From positions 25,985,501 through 26,049,500 of the forward strand of contig NC_088303.1 in the NCBI RefSeq assembly GCF_032854445.1: a stretch of DNA of 64,000 nt, written 5' to 3'. Shown piece by piece: positions 38,201 to 49,600 of the stretch; positions within the stretch are counted from its first letter, which is position 1, and every line of letters begins with the position of its first letter. This DNA comes from Liolophura sinensis. Its lineage: Eukaryota; Mollusca; Polyplacophora; Chitonida; Chitonidae. The position numbers were made by a program, and so were the translations under genes. Under the pieces are notes generated by a model. The model was not told where the DNA came from. It searched no databases and saw only the letters and a program-made list of their open reading frames with translations.

Positions 38201-41200
38201 CTGGTCTCCTATACTGAGCTGCAGACATAAACACAACCTTACCACCTCATAATCACATATGAACCTTTTCACAGAAACTTGTCATTCATTCTAATTTATG
38301 GTGTGGAGGTTTTCTGAGGAGAAAGCCACAAAGGATTGCTCCATGATTAACTTTGTCTACAGAGTTAAAAGGTAATAATACTGGATAGTGTAAACATCAG
38401 CATATTATTTTCTTTAACCAGATGAACTTCATCAGCATATTATTTTCTTTAACCAGATTAATACATCACTGATGTTCTCAAAGGGTTATGATCTTTGAAA
38501 ATTTGCTTTAATTTAAAAAGTTGCAAATTCATAACAAAATGTTTTCTCACTGAAATGTAGTCTAGTTCTTGGTAAGGAATGGATGCAACTTTCTTCAAGG
38601 TGCCACCGTGAGTTCTGCTTAACAGGTACACGGCTTTATCAGTGACCAAGAGAGCTATCAGAGTTGTCTCCCCTTCTGTGTGACCCGAACGTGTGCTGAA
38701 CAACTGCAAAAGGAAAAGTAAGAAATCAAATACAAGTCATGGATGAGCCAGCTGTGACAAGATTTGGCAGATTTGAGTAAGCATGCTACAATGCAACACG
38801 GCAAAGACTTGTTAAGTACAAGCTACCATACTGATTGTTTTCTGAAGAATGAACATAACTTTTCACCTTAGTTTTGTCACACCACCTGTGCAAACATTCC
38901 ACCACAACAATGTAATGGTTTGATCCCAGTGCAGACAGTTACTAGGCTGCCTCCAAGGAATGCCATGCTGAAGACACCAAACATGACAGCAGACAGTACA
39001 CTTGGGCCTGTGCTGACTATGACTCAGGACTGACCTGGGTATCTGCAAGCTAAAAAAACAACACAACAACAACGGTCTAAACTGACCAGCCGCAATCCCA
39101 TAGCTTGTTGTTATAGAAGTTAACTGTATTTCCTCACTTTTCCTCATCTCTCTCAATACTTTGGCTTACTTAGTAAGTGTAAGCAGCAGTTTGCATTTCT
39201 AAGGATGACCTCACCTTGATGAACTGCTCTTCTTCCTTTTCAAACACGTCCAGCATGAGGTGTAACATTGTGTTGTTGTCCACTCTGGGAAAATTACAAA
39301 CAGAAAGACATTACAATAAAAACATTAGTTGTTACTTTTATCTCCCTCTTGTAATTCTAAATATCTGGACCATTTTTTTTTAATTTCTGTGAACAAAGAA
39401 GTCACAGCATACTGAAATAAGACTTTTATGCAACTTTTGCACCCTTATAATTTGTTCTGGAGCTTGGATTTACAATGGTAAGACCTGGCTATCTTCACAG
39501 CCACATAGGCTATATAACTGGAATGTCAACATTGAGCTCTCAAAACGTGGATAAACACCTGAGGTCTGTAAACATTGGAAGGATGTTAAGGAAGCATCAC
39601 CACTTACTTGACAGAATAGTCAAACTCTAAGTCTTCCTCTGACGGTTTGTCTTTCTGTTCTTCACCACTCTCTATCACAGAACTTTGATGACTGTTTTCT
39701 AATTCCTTTTCTGATTCTGCTTTGGCCAATGTCTCTAGGACCTTTGAAGAAAGTTCATCAGCTGTGTTTGACCTAGGCTTCAGTGTTGACCCTTGACCTT
39801 TCGAAACACTGCCCCCATAAATGTCATTGGACGATACAGGGGTTTCTTTGACTGTCTCTGAATTCACAGAACATCCTACATGGTTACCTAGAGCAGTTGT
39901 ATCAATCAAACCTAGTTTGACATTGTGCGAGCTATTCCCAGCTTGGCTTGGTGATTCCACTGACTTTACCTGTAGCTCTGGACTAGTTAAGGAGATACTA
40001 TGTGATCCGCTCAGCAAAGGATTGTTTACTTTGTCATTTGCAGTCTGAGAGTCTGTTTTCCTTGTAGGACTCACAGCTGAAGGATGATCATCATGATTGC
40101 TGAACTTTGCTGGAAGGTTAGGCTTTGGGATGTCTCCATGTGACTCTGTCATTGTCTTAAACTGCTCAGATGACAAGTTCGGTTTTCCTCCGACAACAGT
40201 CACTTTGTTGTGGTGATATATACCAGAGTCTGTGTCATCTCCCACTGACATCGCATCCTCACATAAGCCATACCCGCTGTCGTCTTTAGTGACTTTCCCA
40301 AGGGGTGTGGGAGAGTGGAGACTAGTGTTTGTGCCATGGTTGTAGAAATTCTCTGAGTTTCCGTCGTCACTGGGCGTCGCTCGGGATGTGTCCTCTGTAG
40401 AATCATCCCTTGACAGTGAGTTGGAATCTGTCACTTCACCTTCGTCTCTTTCACTGATGCTGTTCTTATCTTTTTTTGTCAACTTTTTCAACTTCTTTTT
40501 CTTCTTCTTTGAGTGATCTCCCTTTGATCTGATCCTTATGACCTCTAAGTTTTCACTGTCCTCTTGATCGGACACATTGACTATGCTCTCTATTCGACTT
40601 ATTCGTGTGAACGTGTCTGAGTGTGGACTCGAACTCCGCATGGAAGAGTCACATGGTACACTCAGATGACGTGATGAAAGCAGTGTACTCCCAGCCTCGA
40701 TCTGAAACCCGGAGTCTGTTGATGCAGAGTAAGTCCTCCTCCTGCCGAAATCCTCATCGCCGTATCCCCTCGGGAACAGGTAATCAGACGAGGACATCAG
40801 ACTGGACTGAAAATAAAGACATACACAGCCATCAGCCAGCTGTTACTCCTAGAATTCAGGCTTTGCATAGGAAAATACACATTAGAATGACACATAAAAC
40901 CCATAATAGTTCTTTATCCTATGGTACATGTTAACATGTGGAGATCTTCAAAATAATTAACGACAAAACACCACTGAATCCAGTGATTCAATTATTTTCC
41001 AGGCTGTAAAGGTATAACTCACGCTCATGGAAGAACTCAGCAGTGAAGAACTACTTTCCATGCTGCACAATGACACTTTATCATCAATATGCGCGGCAGA
41101 TGACTGGTCAGTTTTAGGTCGAGCTTGATAACTGCTTAGGTCAAGATATGGCATGTCCTGGAAAAGAAGGAAAACGTCAAAGGTTAATATATGGGTAATT

Positions 41201-42245
41201 TTTTCAAATATGTGGGTTCTATCACACAAGTACTTCACATACTAATGGTCAGTCGGACAATCAATGCTTCATTACAGCCATGACTTTTGCCATGAATTTT
41301 TAACAATTTGCTCGTATTTATTTTTAAACCAGAAATCTCAGTTAAACAGCACAAGACTACATCATCTGGTAAGAACAGTTTTGGAAAATGTTAATGAATA
41401 GGAGAATAAACAGTATTAGGAGCTTCCATTGTGCCATTACAGCATGGTGTGGGTAAATCAATGCATATCAACATGAGCGGGTATATACAATAAACAATAT
41501 TACCCATAATCGATGAATTTTATTACCTTAAATATTCATTTTAAAGGATTTGCAAGTCAGGTAATTAAAGTCATGTTTTTGATTTTCATTACTGTACATA
41601 CCCGCCCATTTAAAATGAAATAATTAACCCTACCATGATGTAAAGCGACAGGTCACTACTATTTATCAAGCACAGGATATTCATCCATCTTTCACACTAA
41701 TGTATTTGGATAAAGACAAAATGACTATGTAAACATCATATTACTACATGTATACAACAGTTAGTGTGGGAATTCAGTTGAATGAGATTAAAAAATTCAA
41801 AGCAATATCAGAGTTACACGAAGCAGCATTTGATTTATTTGATTGGTGTTTTACGCCGTTCTCAAGAATATTTCACTGATACGACGTCACCAGCAATATG
41901 GTGTGAGGAAACCGAGCACAGCATGGGGGAAAAAACAGCATTTAAAATTATGTACAATGAAAAAGACAGCGCACACACTTTGTCACACCAGAAAAAAAAA
42001 ACGTGTGAAATTTATGTGAAAAAAAAATTGTCACGTAAATGTAAAAGGTTTCACAAGCTTTTGACTCTCTTTCTGGGATCTTTGTCATTTATTTGATTGG
42101 TGTTTCTACACCATACTCAAGGATATTTAAATTATACGATGGAGGCCAGCACTGGGGTGGGAGCAAGGTGGGAATTGTAGTGTTTACCTGTAATCATGTT
42201 ATTACATAATAATACAATTACAACATCATAAACACTTATGGATAA

Positions 42246-42296
<51 letters not shown>

Positions 42297-45200
42297 TCCA
42301 GAATAACATCACAATACACTGCACTGCTGAATAATGTCACTAAGTTTACAATGCATATGATTTATTTATTTACCTGATTGGTGTTTTACACAATACTCAA
42401 GAATATTTCACTCATACAATGGCGGCCAGCACACAATGCATATGAAATATACCATATAAAAAATGTAAACAACATATGTACTAAGGAGTCACTTGACAAA
42501 GATCCAGGCAAGAGATCTAAAATTTGAGAAACTTTCTACATCTACGTGGTGATGCCTCGATTTCTTCAATACTAGGATTATAAATCTCCATCTAACTTAC
42601 ATATTCTAACTTGAAGGTTCCAAAGTCCAAGCCTGATGTAAGAGTAACTAAAACATTCAGCCTCTGTCAAATATCAAAAAATAGAAAAAAGAAATGTAAT
42701 GAATTTATACTCATTTCATCAAAAAGAAAAAAACACCTTAAAATTTCTGAATGCATTTTAATAAAAGGGTTTGACATTAGGAGCGTCTTCCAGTTGAAGT
42801 TAAGTACATTCAGAAAATTACTGTACATTTTATCAACATTGAACCAAACAAGAAATGTGAGAAATATGCTCATTATGTAAATAATTATATATCTTCATAC
42901 ACTAATCAGTGGATGATAGCGTCCCCAGTTATCTCCCCTTGAGAACATGTTCTCTCATTAATCATGTTAATAAAATACTTATTCTCTTTTCTTCTGAGAA
43001 CTAAAAACAAGGTCTCAAACCTGTTGATCCAGTACAAGAGCTTCTTTCACATAATATTTCTTGACATATCGACTGTTTTCCATGAAACACCTCATGTAAC
43101 TCTCCAGAAGGTTCTCGTTCAGAGCAATATACAGCCAAGCTCGTCCTGTGAAATGTGAGATAGGAATTGACTGTTTTAAATGATGTTTTCCACTGTAAAG
43201 CCGAACACTCCAAAAATGATTACTGTCATTCTTCTATCTTTTCGCCAGGTGTTTATTCAAGCATATTCTAAAGGTATTATTCTGTGCTGACGGATAAAAT
43301 TATACTTTTTGTGAAGTCCTGAAACTGACCCATCCAACCAATGTAACCGAAAAGTTGTTCTTTCATATGCAAAAAGGTTGAGGGCAAAGAATAAAATGAA
43401 GGAATGATTAAGCTTTCCTTAACAATTGAAAGAAATTGAAGACCACTGGGGAAAAAAGATTTAATGGATTCCATGGCTGGTTCTGAATTTTGAATTTTCT
43501 TACAAATTATCTCAAACTCAGAACACTGCTAAGGATTTAAAGTGAGACACATGTATTACGCTGATCTTTGCATGTTTTCTTACAGATAAGTTAGTTGTTT
43601 CAGTTGCCACAACATTTTTGTAAAAGAAACTCCGGGTTTTGGCAAAGTTGTTTCTTGCCCTTGTAATTAATGCACAAAATCCTACCTCTTCCTAAGTCTG
43701 TGGTCACATGACTAAGCCGAACGATCTCTTGTACAGCTCCCTTGCGGGTGAAATCTGTCACAACCTTCCAGTAGCCATGAGTCACATGGCGAAGGCTGCA
43801 AATTATTTCAAACAATATCAACCGTAAGGTAAGTCCATACTGGAAAAATTCATTGTGAAATATCTGAACTTTAAAAACCCAAAATTCAATTGGGTAATTA
43901 AATCCTAGATTTCCATACTGTACTTTTTGTAGTATTTGAGGATTGTGCTATTCTCTAACCTTTTATTGGCTTCAAAATCGTATGCTGTAACTGTAAAATG
44001 ACTCCTTTTAATCACACTGGGAAACAAACACATACTGCATAATCAGAGTCACTGGAACAAATAGTACTTACCCATGTAAAAATGCATGGTCTAAGTGCTC
44101 GCATAGCTTATGACATTGCCAGTCTGAGTTCGTCAACACAAGATTTTCCTCTCCTTTCAAAATGTGAAATTCTTGTATCTGAAAAATGTGAATAATTATG
44201 TTGAGGTATTATGAATCACAGAAATCTTAAAATTATATGAATTGGATGAAGGCATTACAAAAACATATGTTTGTAACTTTTATGTAATTCTAGCAGGAGT
44301 AATGAGTTCCTTTTTCTCACATGGTTATACCATATATTGCACAACATACTCATATCTTTACTTTTCCAAAAGTCTGATAAAGAAATTTAATATTCTACTT
44401 TCAACATGGCTTATATCTGTCCTAAATTTGAGAAGAATTAGGGTAAACATACACTTCATATAGTTGGCGCCAATATTTAAAATTTGGAATCTTGAGCAGA
44501 AGAATAAATTAATAAGGTTCATAAACAGTTTTCTTTACATATTATACAAAAAAGAATGCATGTCTGTGTTTTAAGACTTTCCCTCAGGTGCATGCATTCA
44601 CCACTTATGATTTCAACAGGAAGCTCCTCAGGCTTCAATATCTTGGGTACCGAGCCAAATATGTTAAAATACAGATTTACACATCAAATTAACAGGAGAA
44701 TAACATATCCCATGTGGCAGAAATGGTGTTTTTTGTTTTTTGAGGTAGTGGCCACTGAGGGAGACCAGTGGCGCCAATGCCGCCACCAAATCTGGCATCG
44801 ATGGAAACAGTGGCGTGTATTATAACGTGGCTAACGCAACTTAATGCTACTTCTGAAACATTGGGATCACACACTTCGCCCTCCAGTGGCCACTGAATCT
44901 AACACCAGAGGCCGTCTGATCGACAAACGCACCCTAGATAACCATATATGGTAGAGACAAAGGTTTAGTCAAAAAAAAAAAAAATACCTGCCATCAAACC
45001 ACCTGCCATCAAAGCACACCATCTAAAAGGTCTTCACATACGACCATAACAGAGAAATTAAAAACTTAGTGATGGGATGCTGATCAATACCTATTAATGT
45101 AACTATGTCTATGAATTCATAACTATAGACCACAAAGAGTACGTGTACTGTAGTCTTCATGAACAATACTGAATGCACGCACTTCACAAATCTTAGTAGC

Positions 45201-45474
45201 TTATTTCGTACACAAATATTGACTTCAGCACATATATAAGAATAAACATTAGTGAGCCCCAGTGTTATTTTCTTTGTCTTATATTACTCATTCATCATGA
45301 TAATAATATTAGAGTCATGTGATTTTTACTGAGGTCTTACGCTAAGCTTTGGCGCCCACACAAGTATCCCGCCGATTTATCTTCATAACTTACACATTTA
45401 ATTGCCTTGGCGACATTTGCTAAAATTCTGTCCTTAAGTCGCGTTCTGTCACACGAAGTTGTCATCGTCTTCAT
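29282..45474 (-). CDS. PLEKHM2: PLEKHM2 (SKIP), RUN and PH domain lysosome-kinesin adaptor
   Basis: Exons in transcript order: 45394-45474, 44072-44178, 43686-43795, 43021-43145, 42601-42663, 41023-41157, 39608-40806, 39215-39284, 38551-38703, 38130-38218, 35477-35609, 34705-34856, 34218-34449, 32244-32426, 31466-31585, 29282-29377. All phases agree, giving 1015 residues (human 1019). Residues 1-162 are the RUN domain (CEHLDHAFLHG; GRAWLYIALNEN). The middle is a disordered Ser/Asp/Lys-rich region. The conserved C-terminal half runs from VDNNTMLHLMLDVF and includes VQIVCTNRRKQFW. The PH domain is at about 783-883 with its Trp at 870, followed by CCLILTPQKILMCHEDVQT and SFFRTLGSANV. Family knowledge: PLEKHM2 binds Arl8 on lysosomes through RUN and recruits kinesin-1. 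No Trp-acidic kinesin-light-chain motif is seen. Introns hold SINEs and two large satellites. Confidence 0.95.
30120..31452 (-). repeat. 35-bp minisatellite in PLEKHM2 intron 15, about 37 units
   Basis: Unit on the plus strand: 'ccctgagtactgacactgaa' 'ccaagcccacccagt'. It begins about 15 nt downstream of the exon 15 donor (exon ends at 31466 on the minus strand). A composite block containing 'cctagtccaccaagccca' recurs near 30334, 30727 and 30947; the last two are 220 bp apart, so it has higher-order structure. The minus-strand ORFs (GLGGLGSVS-like) are repeat artefacts. Confidence 0.93.
32000..32215 (-). mobile_element. SINE, family A, diverged
   Basis: The complement of the family body is recognisable: 'agagtatttgacttatatca', 'ggcagccagcaaaatgggc', 'catgagttggacataaact' and 'tcgcagcgaccta'. 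It lies in PLEKHM2 intron 14. Confidence 0.65.
32500..32715 (-). mobile_element. SINE, family B, truncated
   Basis: The minus strand contains 'aaaacccaggtcgggtcata', 'aggttagagtgaggaaacag', 'gactggtgggctcggtgtca' and 'tcttcggcatgattcttc'. The tRNA-like head is interrupted near 32700. It lies in PLEKHM2 intron 13. Confidence 0.7.
33025..33172 (+). mobile_element. SINE, family A, 3' half
   Basis: Contains 'ccagcaacttacagatcgtt', 'gagctctgccctgtttccta', 'tataagtgaaatattcttaa' and a (taaa)n tail. It abuts the 86-bp satellite. Confidence 0.7.
33180..34273 (-). repeat. 86/76-bp minisatellite made of PH-exon end plus 5' splice site, about 13 units
   Basis: On the minus strand each long unit is about 56 nt matching the end of PLEKHM2 exon 13 ('aggaagctagcagctggcta'...'gggtcaacag') plus about 30 nt of intron start ('gtgagtctacacatacc'...). 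Spacing between boundaries is 86 bp for most units; the two nearest the exon are 76 bp, lacking 10 nt. Of 13 boundaries including the true one at 34217/34218, by eye 10 keep AG|GTGAGT or AG|GTGAGC; those near 33241, 33388 and 33970 are lost. Each unit re-encodes part of the PH C-terminal helix with its Trp codon. Confidence 0.93.
34218..34449 (-). CDS. PLEKHM2: PLEKHM2 exon 13, PH-domain exon and satellite founder
   Basis: A 232-nt exon (residues 806-883), acceptor 'ctgcgggcag', donor GTGAGT. It encodes the PH core (GVFCLFNSKS ... CSGCRRLTSTDRSHCLEI) and C-terminal helix (EASSWLQVLCQAVSEGQQ). The last 56 nt are the exon part of the following tandem array. Human PLEKHM2 continues after the equivalent helix into the CCLVLT-like segment, which here is exon 14, so the first donor is the ancestral one. 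Confidence 0.92.
35205..35430 (+). repeat. dispersed repeat D (copy of 10195-10470)
   Basis: Carries the same ordered blocks as 10195-10470, including 'gtttggtatgt', 'tgataccaag' and 'tcagaatcaag'. It lies in PLEKHM2 intron 11 in the opposite sense to that gene. Confidence 0.55.
35650..35805 (-). mobile_element. SINE, family A, 3' half
   Basis: Complement of the family tail: 'tttatttatgtg...ctcaagaatatttcac', 'ttatacga', 'gcattatggtgga' and 'ggaaacccaccaccattc'. It lies in PLEKHM2 intron 10. Confidence 0.7.
37505..37575 (+). mobile_element. SINE, family B, 3' tail fragment
   Basis: Matches only the tail: 'tcgtcgtcatatgactgaaa', 'aattgttaagtacgacgtta' and 'aaccccaagcactcact'. It lies in PLEKHM2 intron 10. 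Confidence 0.75.
38396..38460 (-). repeat. 34-bp direct duplication
   Basis: 'catcagcatattattttctt' 'taaccagat' occurs twice side by side just downstream of PLEKHM2 exon 9. Two units only. Confidence 0.8.
38935..39030 (-). mobile_element. SINE, family B, fragment
   Basis: 'aggctgcctccaaggaatgc' 'catgctgaagacaccaaaca' matches the complement of the family B mid-body. It lies in PLEKHM2 intron 8. Confidence 0.5.
39608..40806 (-). CDS. PLEKHM2: PLEKHM2 exon 7, large disordered linker exon
   Basis: A 1199-nt exon, acceptor 'ttattttcag', donor GTAAGT. It encodes a Ser/Thr/Asp-rich linker between RUN and PH regions with a Lys-rich block (KKKKKKLKKLTKKDKN). The LEVIRI segment just before the Lys block is shared with human PLEKHM2. 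Near the N-terminus is SDYLFPRGYGDEDFG, an aromatic-acidic stretch. There is no tryptophan in the whole exon product, so the Trp-acidic motifs used by mammalian SKIP to bind kinesin light chain are not here. Confidence 0.93.
41828..41935 (-). mobile_element. SINE, family A, fragment
   Basis: 'gattggtgttttacgccgtt' 'ctcaagaatatttcactgat' 'acgacgtcaccagcaatatg' is the complement of the family 3' part. It lies in PLEKHM2 intron 5. Confidence 0.75.
42085..42180 (-). mobile_element. SINE, family A, fragment
   Basis: 'tttgattggtgtttctacac' 'catactcaaggatatttaaa' 'ttatacgatggaggccagca'. It lies in PLEKHM2 intron 5. Confidence 0.7.
42247..42293. repeat. (TA)n microsatellite
   Basis: About 20 TA dinucleotides in PLEKHM2 intron 5. 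Confidence 0.95.
42358..42432 (-). mobile_element. SINE, family A, fragment
   Basis: 'gatttatttatttacctgat' 'tggtgttttacacaatactc' 'aagaatatttcactcataca'. It is the third family A 3' fragment in the same intron and orientation within 600 bp. Confidence 0.7.
44270..44450 (+). repeat. dispersed repeat C
   Basis: Carries the same ordered blocks as 28740-28960: 'ctcacatggtta', 'caacatactcatatc', 'tttacttttccaaaag', 'aatattctactttcaac' and 'gagaagaatta'. It lies in PLEKHM2 intron 1. Confidence 0.6.
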
Positions 45475-46618
45475 CTTTCGTCGTGAAATATATCGACGAA
45501 AAGGTTTCGTTTACAGAGGCATCACTGCCTTAACTTGACATTTAACAACCGGAACAACCGGAACAACGCATTGCGCAGATACAGTGGCATCGGAAACCAC
45601 AAAATTGCGCGTGATTCTCGCTACTACCGAGGTTTCCGAAAGGAACAGGGCTGCGCCAGAATTATTGACGTCTAGACCCCGTCAGCATGGACCCTTTCAT
45701 CGCTGGTCGGACTCTTGCTCTTGCTATTCTCAGCCGCCCGAAATTGAGTCTGTTGACGCGAAAGCAGTCAATCTAAATATTTGCTGTACAATACTTGTAT
45801 CGATATATTTACAAGCGCATTTTCTACAGATGGAATCTTTACCGGCTCTGCTTTTCACCCAACAATGGTCGCACTTGTTGCATTAGGGCGGAAAAGAATA
45901 AGTCGGTTTGTCGTTTAGAAGCCAGTGAGCAACCGAGGTCTGTTAAAATGATCCATCACCTTCTGTGCTCTCGAATTTTATGATGACCAAAATCGCGTAT
46001 GAGACTGCAAACCCTGTATTGAATCTTTCCTCTTAGGCATATTTGTATGAAGACTGGTTCTGCACTCCAAAAAATTGATTACCTCAAATATAACTCTACC
46101 TCTTTTATGAATTGATCTCTGCTGACATTCGCATTGGGTTGGTTCAAATCTGAGTTGAGTCAAGTTCTCTTTAGTATGAGTTACAAATTATGTCACCATA
46201 ATTTATTGTTTTAATCCCTGTTGTAACCCAGTAGGCAGGCAACATCAGTTTTACTTTGTGTTTTACGTGTAAGCTGACTTTAAAAATCCAAACTGAAAAA
46301 ATCCAAACTGAAAATCCACTGTTTTACTTTATCCTATCTCCATGCTTTTTTTTTATTCTATTCCATTTTATTTTATTTCATGTTTTTGTAACCCGTTTCG
46401 AGTATGTAAATATGTCAGTGGCCTTTTTATGTAGCTACCCTGCCATGGGAGAACCTTATTGTGATGTTGTTGGCATAATACTGTAACCTGGGAAATGCTG
46501 AACAGGTTGCACATGCACATTTCAGACAATTGGGTCGAAAATTGGCCTACAATATGAAGCCAAGTGAATTAAGGAACACTGATTGGGTAATACTGTCACC
46601 CAGACGTTTTAGGTTGTT
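45475..46618. other. PLEKHM2 5' flank, no gene supported
   Basis: The first 400 bp are CpG-richer than the surroundings and presumably hold the PLEKHM2 promoter and 5' UTR. An AT-rich part follows, with a segment at 46225-46400 resembling 60200-60320 in UBE2J2 intron 4 ('gtgttttac', 'aagctgac', 'aaactgaaaatccac'), perhaps a transposon remnant. Small plus-strand ORFs here (for example from 45584 and from 45685) have no recognisable similarity. Confidence 0.4.
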
Positions 46619-49600
46619 GATGGACTATAAATTTCTGCAATGTTTGGGAGATGCTGTGAAGGCCATTTCGCTCTGTCATGCCGGACAGAATGTTTGGGAG
46701 ATGCTGTGAAGACCATTTCTGTCACACTGGGGTGACTGGGAGATGCTGTGAAGACCATTTCTGTCACACTGGGGTGACTGGGAGATGCTGTGAAGACCAT
46801 TTCTGTCATGGTGGGGAGAATGTTTGGGTGATGCTGTGAACACAATTTCTGTCACACTGGAGTGACTGTTAGGGAGATGCTGTGAAGACCATTTCTGTTA
46901 AATTGGGCAGATTGTTTGGGAGATGCTGTGAAGACCATTTCTGTCATGCTGGAGTGACTGTTTGGGAGATGCTGTGAAGACCATTTCTCTCATACTGGAG
47001 TGACTGTTTGGGAGATGCTGTGAAGACCATTTCTCTCATACTGGGGAGGATGTTTGGGAGATGCTGTGAAGACCAATTCTGTCATGCTGGAGTGACTGTT
47101 AGGGAGATGCTGTGAACACAATTTCTGTCACACTGGAGTGACTGTTAGGGAGATGCTGTGAAGACCATTTCTTTTAAATTGGGCAGATTGTTTGGGAGAT
47201 GCTGTGAAGACCATTTCTGTCATGCTGGAGTGACTGTTTGGGAGATGCTGTGTAGACCATTTCTCTCATACTGGAGTGACTGTTTGGGAGATGCTGTGAA
47301 GACCATTTCTCTCATACTGGGGAGGATGTTTGGGAGATGCTGTGAAGACCAATTCTGTCATGCTGGAGTGACTGTTAGGGAGATGCTGTGAAGACCATTT
47401 CTCTCATACTGGGGTGACTGGGAGATGCTGTGAAGACCATTTCTGTCATGCTGGGGTGACTGGGAGATGCTGTGAAGACCATTTCTGTCATGCTGGGGAG
47501 AATGTTTGGGTGATGCTGTGAACACAATTTCTGTCACACTGGAGTGACTGTTAGGGAGATGCTGTAAAGACCATTTCTGTTAAATTGGGCAGATTGTTTG
47601 GGAGATGCTGTGAAGACCATTTCTGTCATGCTGGAGTGACTGTTTGGGAGATGCTGTGAAGACCATTTCTCTCATACTGGGGAGGATGTTTGGGAGATGC
47701 TGTGAAGACCAATTCTGTCATGCTGGATTGACTGTTTGGGAGATGCTGTGAAGACCATTTCTGTTAAATTGGGCAGATCGTTTGGGAGATGCTGTGAAGA
47801 CCATTTCTGTCATACTGGAGTGACTGTTTGGGAGATGCTGTGAAGACCATTGCTGTCATGCTGGATTGACTGTTTGGGAGATGCTGTGAAGACCATTTCT
47901 CTCATAGTGGAGTGACTGTTAGGGAGATGCTGTGAAGACCATTTCTGTCATGCTGGAGTGACTGTTTGGGAGATGCTGTGAAGACCATTTCTCTCATACT
48001 GGGCAGGATGTTTGGGAGATGCTGTGAAGACCATTTCTCTCATACTGGGATGGATGTTTGGGTGATGCTGTGAACACAATTTCTGTCATACTAGACTGAC
48101 AGTTAGGGAGATGCTGTCATTGTCATACAATTCTGTCATACTGGGATGGATGTTTGGGTGATGCTGTGAACACAATTTCTGTCACACTGGACTGACTGTT
48201 GGGGAGATGCCGTGAAGAACATTTCTGTTAAATTGGGCAGATTGTTTGGGAGATGCTGTGAAGACCATTTCTGTCATACTGGAGTGACTGTTTGGGAGAT
48301 GCTGTGAAGACCATTTCTGTCATGCTGGAGTGACTGTTTGGGAGATGCTGTGAAGACCATTTCTATCATGCTGGAGTGACTGTTTGGGAGATGCTGTGAA
48401 GACCATTTCTCTCATACTGGGATGGATGTTTGGGAGATGCTGTGAAGACCAATTCTGTCATGCTGGGGAGAATGTTTGGGTGATGCTGTGAACACAATTT
48501 CTGTCACACTGGAGTGACTGTTTGGGAGATGCTGTGAAGACCATTTCTGTGAAATTGGGCAGAATGTTTGGAGATGCTGTGAAGACCATTTCTATCATGC
48601 TGGAGTGACTGTTTGGGAGATGCTGTGAAGACCATTTCTCTCATAGTGGAGTGACTGTTTGGAAGATGCTGTGAAGACCATTTCTGTCATGCTGGATTGA
48701 CTGTTTGGGAGATGCTGTGAAGACCATTTCTCAAATACTGGGGAGAATGTTTGGATGATGCTGTGAAGATCATTTCTGTCATGCTGGAGTGACTGTTTGG
48801 GAGATGCTGTGAAGACCATTTCTCTCATACTGGGGAGGATGTTTGGGAGATGCTGTGAAGACCATTTCTCTCATACTGGGATGGATGTTTGGGTGATGCT
48901 GTGAAAACAATTTCTGTCACACTAGACTGACAGTTAGGGAGATGCTGTCATTGTCATACAATTCTGTCATACTGGGATGGATGTTTGGGTGATGCTGTGA
49001 ACACAATTTCTGTCACACTGGACTGACAGTTAGGGAGATGCTGTGAAGACCATTTCTGTTAAATTGGGCAGAATGTTTGGAGATGCTGTGAAGACAATTT
49101 TTCTCATACTGGGGTGGATGTTTGGGAGATGCTGTGAAGACCATTTCTCTCATAGTGGAGTGACTGTTTGGGAGATGCTGTGAAGACCATTTCTCTCATA
49201 CTGGGGTGGATGTTTGGGAGATGCTGTGAAGACCAATTCTGTCATACTGGGGTGGATGTTTGGGAGATGCTGTGAAGACCATTTCTGTCATGCTGGAGTG
49301 ACTGTTTGGGAGATGCTGTGAAGACCATTTCTCTCATACTGGGGTGGATGTTTGGGAGATGCTGTGAAGACCAATTCTGTCATACTGGGGTGGATGTTTG
49401 GGAGATGCTGTGAAGACCATTTCTGTCATGCTGGAGTGACTGTTTGGGAGAGGCTGTGAAGACCATTTCTGTCATACTGGAGTGACTGTTTGGGAGATAC
49501 TGTGAAGACCATTTCTGTCATGCTGGAGTGACTGGGAGATGCTGTGAAGACCAATTCTGTCATACTGGAGTGACTGTTTGGGAGATACTGTGAAGACCAT

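Noticed and set aside
45584-45983. Small plus-strand ORFs in the CpG-richer PLEKHM2 flank (including a 29-codon frame from 45685)
   Set aside because: No similarity to a known family, and no continuation into a further exon could be found. A divergent non-coding or short transcript remains possible.
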